In this document: piece by piece, positions 58,315 through 64,000 of the stretch
Layout: the number at the start of each line of letters is the position of its first letter
Position numbering within the stretch: position 1 is the first letter of the stretch
Assembly: GCA_914767715.1 (NCBI GenBank)
Contig: OU612075.1
Location: 7,068,001 to 7,132,000, forward strand
Source of the DNA: Membranipora membranacea
Lineage: Eukaryota > Bryozoa > Gymnolaemata > Cheilostomatida > Membraniporidae
Direction of reading: 5' to 3'
DNA: 64,000 bases
Position numbers and translations under genes: made by a program
The notes under the pieces: generated by a model
The model's database searches: none
Told to the model about the DNA's origin: nothing
What the model saw: only the letters and a program-made list of their open reading frames with translations

Positions 58315-61300
58315 CTATGCTTTTGCTACTGAAAAAGAGAGAAAGGATGCAAATTATAAATAATGAACGTTTCTTGCTGGTGCACCCACTCTTTGTTACA
58401 TTGGTTAAGCAATAATGTGGTGAATGAGAATGTTTATAAGCCAAGCGGTGACCAAAATTTGGAGAAATATCTCTGAATTTAATCTGATCACTCATAATAT
58501 GGCCAAAGGCGGTGAGGCCTACCTTGATCTTCAGCAAACTACGTAATTTATGTCAAATTGTCTCTAAAACTTGCCCCTCCCATGAATGTCTGCGTTAATC
58601 TGATTAATGGTAGAGATTTAAGAAAATGCTAGCATCAAGTTTGATTTATGATCTATGCGATGATGAGGTGTTACTGATAAATCACTTGGTACAACGCTCC
58701 AATTGATACCAGTGGCATCAATTAGTTACAACTGCAATCCCTTGGAAACGAACCCATGTGACTGACGCACTAGAGCAAGTATTTATTTGGTTAATGCTGC
58801 CTTATCAATCTAGTAATCGACAGTTTGAAAACCCCACCAAAAATTTAATCGTTGCTACTTGAAACAACAACCAGAGTGCAACACAGGAAACATTGCATTG
58901 CAAAATATCCTACTGACCTCCATTAGCGGAGGATTTCTATGACAAGTTTTGAACAAGGAAGAAAAGCCTAATGTAACAAATTGTGAGGACACTTGATATC
59001 TTAAACATTTCTTACCTGCGGCCCCAACTGGCTTCAAAACTTGTGAATCCTTGCTTTCAGTTGGATCTGTGAGTCCCATGATTTTCACCTCTGGTAATTC
59101 AATTTTCGTCTCAGTAACGGCGGCATAGCATATTGAGATCGCAGCATCGCAAGGATTGGCGCAGCAATTGCTGAAAAGTCACAAGAAAGAAACTGATTAG
59201 TCATGAGTTTTTATGTTGTGTTTGAGAAACCAGCTGGTTCTAGATAATCTTTGGCGCATTGCCGTGAATCAAGACACATCAGCGACAGGCTGGTAATCCA
59301 GACTTATCGTTGCTTGGCAAACGGCAAAACTCGGACAAGTTAATCAGATTATTCTCTTGCCCATGACATTTGTGTCCTAATACCTCTAAAGAATTCTAGA
59401 TTGTACTTGGTCGCTTTAATTTAAGAAGATGAATCAGGATGCAAGACACAGGAAGTTTTGCAGCATCCCTAGGTACTATCGGACACATCAGTGATCTCTC
59501 GATAATATCCTTTGACCTCACAGCGCCTTCTGACTCACCTGGGCTTAGGGCAATCAGCGTCTGTTTTGCACTGTACTGCTTTGCCATCACAGCTTATTTC
59601 ACCCGGAGCACATGTATCTGGAGCTTCGCAGATGTCAAACGGAGTTGGGCATACTCGATTCACTGGTGTTCCTTCTCCTGCATCACCTAAACAGTGACAA
59701 AGGTCAAGGTCAATGGTCAAGGAAACTATGTTGCTCATCTTTTAGGGTGTAGAGGGATAATGTGTGTACTCTCTCCCATGAATTTATGGTGGATTGAGAA
59801 TGGAGTAGCAGAAAGTCTTGTTGCGAAAAGATGAAATAAACCTTGCTATACACACACATTTAATCGGGATCACACATGGAAGACCATTGGCCTTCGAGCA
59901 TGAATTGATCCTATTCTAACATTAGACCTAATGTAAGAATTTATGGGGGGGGTGCAAGGGCTGGTGACCCCCTTCCTACCTTGTCTAGGGTGATGTATCC
60001 CCCTATATATCATAACCAGTGATATCCAAAATAAGGCTAAAATTGACAGATTTTCATTTGTAATCACCACAGGGCTCTGGCGCCCCCTGGACCTCCGGCC
60101 TGGTTGGCATCCCCGTTCCTCATATTTTCCACTTCTAACACTGATCAGACACCATCACTTACCAGAACTGAAGTCATTGAGCTGTGCAGGTACGGCTTTT
60201 GGAGGGGCTACAGATTCTTTTTTAAGTTCTTCTGCAGACGGTAAACAGATATTAAGACCTTCAGTGCATGGGTCGGCGCAGCAGCTTCTGAAGAAGAGAG
60301 AATGAGATTATTACAAACATTGTAAGGTTACGATGCTGCCAACCGCCAATCCTATTGCAGCTCAACTTAGAGCTTTAGTTTTTATACAAGAATACTGGCA
60401 CTGGGTGACATTGGAAAACCTGTCTCTCTCATCGTCTCTCAACCTTTAAAGCGGCTTGAAACTTTCAGAGGTTGCCTGCCATCACCTTAGCTTACATATA
60501 CTCCGACACAAATCTGTTATTAAGGTAACACTACAGAGCATTGATATATTAAACCTGATGCGTTTTATGCAAAGTTGTAAGTGTTTTAGACCTGAGACCA
60601 ATACATTACGAATATGACGAAACACCGGACTTACCTTCCACCTTCGCATCCAGTGTTGTCCTTGCACTGTGTAGCTTGGAAACCGTAAACTGTTACCGCC
60701 TCTTTGCACTCTAAGCCAACTTTGTTGAGGCTTTCCACGGTTGGACATACCTGTGTTGCATCTAAAACAGATAATTGTTCAGTTGTTGCTTTTCCTAAAT
60801 CTTTTTTTTGCTTTGAGCTTGGTACCATAGTGAAATAAACAATCATAAACCTCAAATTAAAAGTCCGAGACTCACTTTTTTAAGGATGGATATTGCTTTA
60901 AAAAGTAGATTTACAGCTAAATCAAAAAACAACCATAATTTTGCAGTCAATATGAATATTCAAACTGGAAGGAAAAAACATACACATACATGTGTGATAA
61001 CTGGTTGACTTTTCTAGATTTTTGTTCAATAGTCAATCGGGATGAACTACTTCAAGTTTAATAGACCGTTAAATGACCAGCTGTCGCCACACTGGTTGTC
61101 TTTTGAAAAGTTTGAAAGTTATAGCATGATCTCTGTATTTGCAGCATCGCCAGCATCAATGTAGATATTTGTAACCACATATTTTTTAGATTTGGGTTGA
61201 CAAACGTTCTGCTAGCACAATGGTTCAACTTGTCATCAACATCTAATCACCATTAGGTTTGTGTGTTGCTCCAAGCCATGAAAATGGTCAGTTCAAAATG

Positions 61301-62843
61301 ATGAGGAGAATTAATGAGTAGCAGAAAACAGCAGAAAGACAGCTGAGAACTATGGTATAATTAATAACCCTTCAGCAGCAAGAAATAGTTATGCTCACCG
61401 TTCAACATGACGCCATCTGCTCTCTCAGGAGGAGTTGGTGCCCTTCCTCTGAGCTGTTCTGTGAGCCTCTGTTGGCTGGCAATCTGTGCATACCTATGAG
61501 CACGGACACACAGAAAGTCACCGACATTGTTCTCGCAACAAGACATTCTGAATCGGCAGGGGTCTACATTCTCTTCAGTTACTTCACAACTGCCTTCATA
61601 TTTGTTAACTCTGTGTGATGCTGTATCCAGTGTGTTATTGATCATTGATGGTTGTGGGCATTCTGCTTTCTAGATTAAAGAGAGAGAGAGAGGTAAAATC
61701 AATTGAATTCTGACAAAGCAATTTTTTATATCCATCTCGATGAGTTTGAACCACTTTGGGTAACAGTACATTTTTAATATGTGTTTATTTATTTATAATA
61801 AGTACATCAACTCTTTATATTATCAGCTCTTGCATCGAATCGGGATGAGCAGAATTTCATTACCCCAACCACACCCGACATTTTCAATTCCAATCCACAT
61901 ATAGATGTTTGAAACATCGAGAAGTCCACCACAAGGAAAGATGTCAGAATGATGTATATGTCAATGTAACCAGAGCCATATTTAGAAACAGGGAGTTTTT
62001 GTTGCCATGTCATGTAGACAGATACGTGTTGTTGCCAAGTGCGGCATTTCAACGATTTCCTTATCGTTACATGGAATGAGTTTCTTACTTGAAGGTCACC
62101 CAGTGCCTGCTTTTTTTATATTTTTTATCGTCACTATTTGTCGGGGAATTCTCAGAGCATAGACAGAAACTAAAAATATGTCTATGATGGGCCTCATGTA
62201 CATTCCTTTTAGGCGTTAATGTTCATGTTGACTAATGTCGTCTGCCCAATGAAGCAATAAAAATTATGGAGCTTTATCCCCATGTCAACATCACCTTCTA
62301 CATAAGTATATTCAACTATTTTGCTTGTAGGCCATGTACAATGCACTGTGACCTTAACAAGTATTCAGCCATAAAAGAGGCCTTTTTCTCATTTTCATGC
62401 AGGCCGACCTCATTATTTTTCTGTTATACCCTACAGGGGAAATTTTTATTCTTGGATCACAAATTTTGCTCATGGAAAATTCGCTAAAACCGAATGCCAC
62501 CAGTCATTGAATTTTGACAAAATCCTCAATTACAGCTTCAATAGAACAATATTGAAAAACTTGAAAATTTCCTCTGTAGTCAAACCCTTTCTGTACAGTG
62601 ATGCCAAATTGTGTACAACCTTGTTTACATGCTGCAGGAATTGCAGGGTTTAGAAGGCAAAATGATATTTCTACAATTCAGCACAATGAAAATCTGAGAA
62701 CTGAGTTGGTTCAAATTAAAAGGGTTGGTTGCTTTACTTACCAGTGCTGGTGCTGGTGCTGGTTGCAATCCTTGTAGTGTGCTGAAGTCAGCCGACGCTA
62801 CAGCTCCCAGAGCTAGGAATAAAACTGATGTCCTCCACAACAT
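58315..62843 (-). CDS. Secreted cysteine-rich protein with three WAP-like modules
   Basis: Exons in transcript order: 62742-62843, 61399-61669, 60635-60761, 60163-60287, 59539-59686, 59016-59170, 58315-58328; 313 residues, all junctions in phase. MLWRTSVLFLALGAVASA is a clear signal peptide, so the protein is secreted. Three modules follow, each with a CP start, a spaced Cys pair, then CC-x3/x5-C and a last Cys (for example CKDNTGC then RSCCADPC; CKTDADC then SNCCANPC). This resembles the whey acidic protein four-disulphide core, whose members inhibit proteases or kill microbes, but spacing differs enough that it may be another Cys fold. Acidic, Lys/Pro-rich linkers join modules. Modules 2 and 3 are each split by a phase-2 intron just before the CC, and modules are separated by phase-1 introns. 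The last exon supplies only VAKA and the stop, so this end is less certain. Confidence 0.8.
62158..62186. repeat. CATAGAC palindrome without flanking duplication
   Basis: CATAGACAGA and a right arm ending ATGTCTATG enclose an A-rich centre. The outer arms match the micro-palindrome family, but the adjoining 8-mers (TCTCAGAG and ATGGGCCT) do not match each other. It lies in the first intron of the WAP-like gene. Confidence 0.4.
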
Positions 62844-64000
62844 TCTACAGTAGGAAAAAATATTTGGTCATGGTCCTGGCATCATGAGTCTGCATGACCA
62901 ACAAATATATCACTGGTCTATATCGTTGTAATCAACTCTTACTCGTACTTACTTACTTGTAGATTTCTAAACTAGATTGACTCTGAATCCAGTTCATTGA
63001 ACATAGATGGTGGTTGAAGCAGTGTTGTCGATATCCAAGCCATCCTATGAGGCTGGCAGGTGCCTCTTTGTACATTGTCAAAAGAGATGTTGGATATTGT
63101 ATGATGAATGTCAGTGTTCAACTCACCTTTTATGTTATGCTGGCTTTTTAAGATTTCTTTTCTTCAAAATATCCGGAGTGGCGGAGCTTGCTTTGGCATG
63201 TAGCTTCACAGAGACGACAGTGAGTTATGAAAAATTAAAAATTAATTGAAGCTTTAAGAATGATTCCTCAGGCCTCACCAGACCATCAGATCAGACTTGC
63301 CATAAAGTTTACATGGTAAGGGTTGCATACCAGCACTGAGCCCTAGTAGGCATCAACGAATGATCATCTAGTTGTTTGGCAGGTCTGTTTACCGTCGAAT
63401 TCATACTGAATTTGTTATCTATCACCTTGGTATGGCTTGACGTTAGAGAGTTTGAGGATTAATCCATTAAGATTTAAGATAAGCCGTGCTAGAATTAAAT
63501 GATTGCTGTTGCCTGAAGCAGATTAAGGGCTCATTACATCAGAGGAAGCCATATTTTAGTCATGACACAGATCAAGCATCAGTCTAAATGTACCCATCTC
63601 CATATAACTTGTTTTTAAATCGTTTAAAGCTCTCCATATTATGACAGATGGCCACGCTAATCCACTGCAAATAGTTTGACAGTGATTGTACACAGTGGTT
63701 CCTGTATGGAACTCCATGGTTTTCCAATTAACATCCTGGCTGTGAACTTTGTGTAGAAGTGAGCCTTTATAACCTCTCATCTGCTTTATTATGTCTGATA
63801 AAATCTCTTTCGGTACAAAGACAGAAGGTATCCCTTGGTTCTAACCGTCAAAATGCACCAGAACTCAAACAATTACAACGCCAAGATCAACTAAACTGAT
63901 GATCTATTAAGTTATAGAGATGTGTTGAGGATGACATTATAGATGAGTTGTTAAATACCTCTGTTAATGAAGTTGTGATTGTCATAACTGGGTTAATGAA
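62844..64000. other. 5' flank of the WAP-like gene, no other gene seen
   Basis: The promoter of the minus-strand WAP-like gene should lie here. Short frames at 63007-63249 (+) and 63556-63780 (-) have no signal peptide, domain or splice context I can support. Confidence 0.4.

Noticed and set aside
58250-58537. Longer alternative C-terminus for the WAP-like gene
   Set aside because: That frame would need a different phase from the donor at 59016; the in-phase reading stops after VAKA.

Overview
The window is animal nuclear DNA: AT-rich, with spliced genes whose exons (about 40-440 bp) are joined by GT-AG introns and embedded in abundant small inverted-repeat transposons. No bacterial operons, CRISPR arrays or rRNA genes are visible. 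Single-copy histidyl-tRNA synthetase with alternative cytosolic and mitochondrial first exons, an animal choline-monooxygenase-like Rieske oxygenase and a WAP-like secreted protein suggest a marine invertebrate. A non-vertebrate deuterostome such as a hemichordate is my best guess, but the sequence alone does not settle it.

Layout: (1) 656-5825 +, eight-exon Rieske non-haem iron oxygenase with a mitochondrial-type leader. (2) 6748-15601 -, HARS, 12 coding exons (508 aa) plus an alternative mitochondrial first exon; it converges on gene 1. (3) 17002-27816 -, a 14-exon type II membrane protein of the DUF229 alkaline-phosphatase-like family that seems to have lost catalytic residues. (4) 27817-32085, gene-poor, with a tRNA-derived SINE. 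(5) 32086-36101 +, phospholipid phosphatase, six exons, all three catalytic motifs intact. (6) 37366-42002 -, TMEM33, one internal exon not located; a possible plus-strand gene lies in its introns. (7) 42003-46034, intergenic, with a long foldback element. (8) 46035-55527 +, argininosuccinate lyase, nine exons, 468 aa. (9) 58315-62843 -, a secreted cysteine-rich protein built from three WAP-like modules.

The genes are unrelated in pathway: one-carbon/betaine-type chemistry, tRNA charging, lipid phosphate turnover, ER membrane shaping, urea/arginine metabolism and extracellular defence or inhibition. All exon junctions quoted were checked by hand for reading phase. Gene function is inferred from recognised motifs and remembered families, without database searches.

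The most unusual signal is a set of tiny palindromes (21-39 bp) sharing CATAGA(C/G)TTA-type ends. Five of them are flanked by perfect or near-perfect 8-bp direct repeats, as if terminal inverted repeats alone had transposed. Two conventional hAT-type elements with perfect 8-bp target duplications, a TTAA-flanked MITE and several foldback families accompany them.
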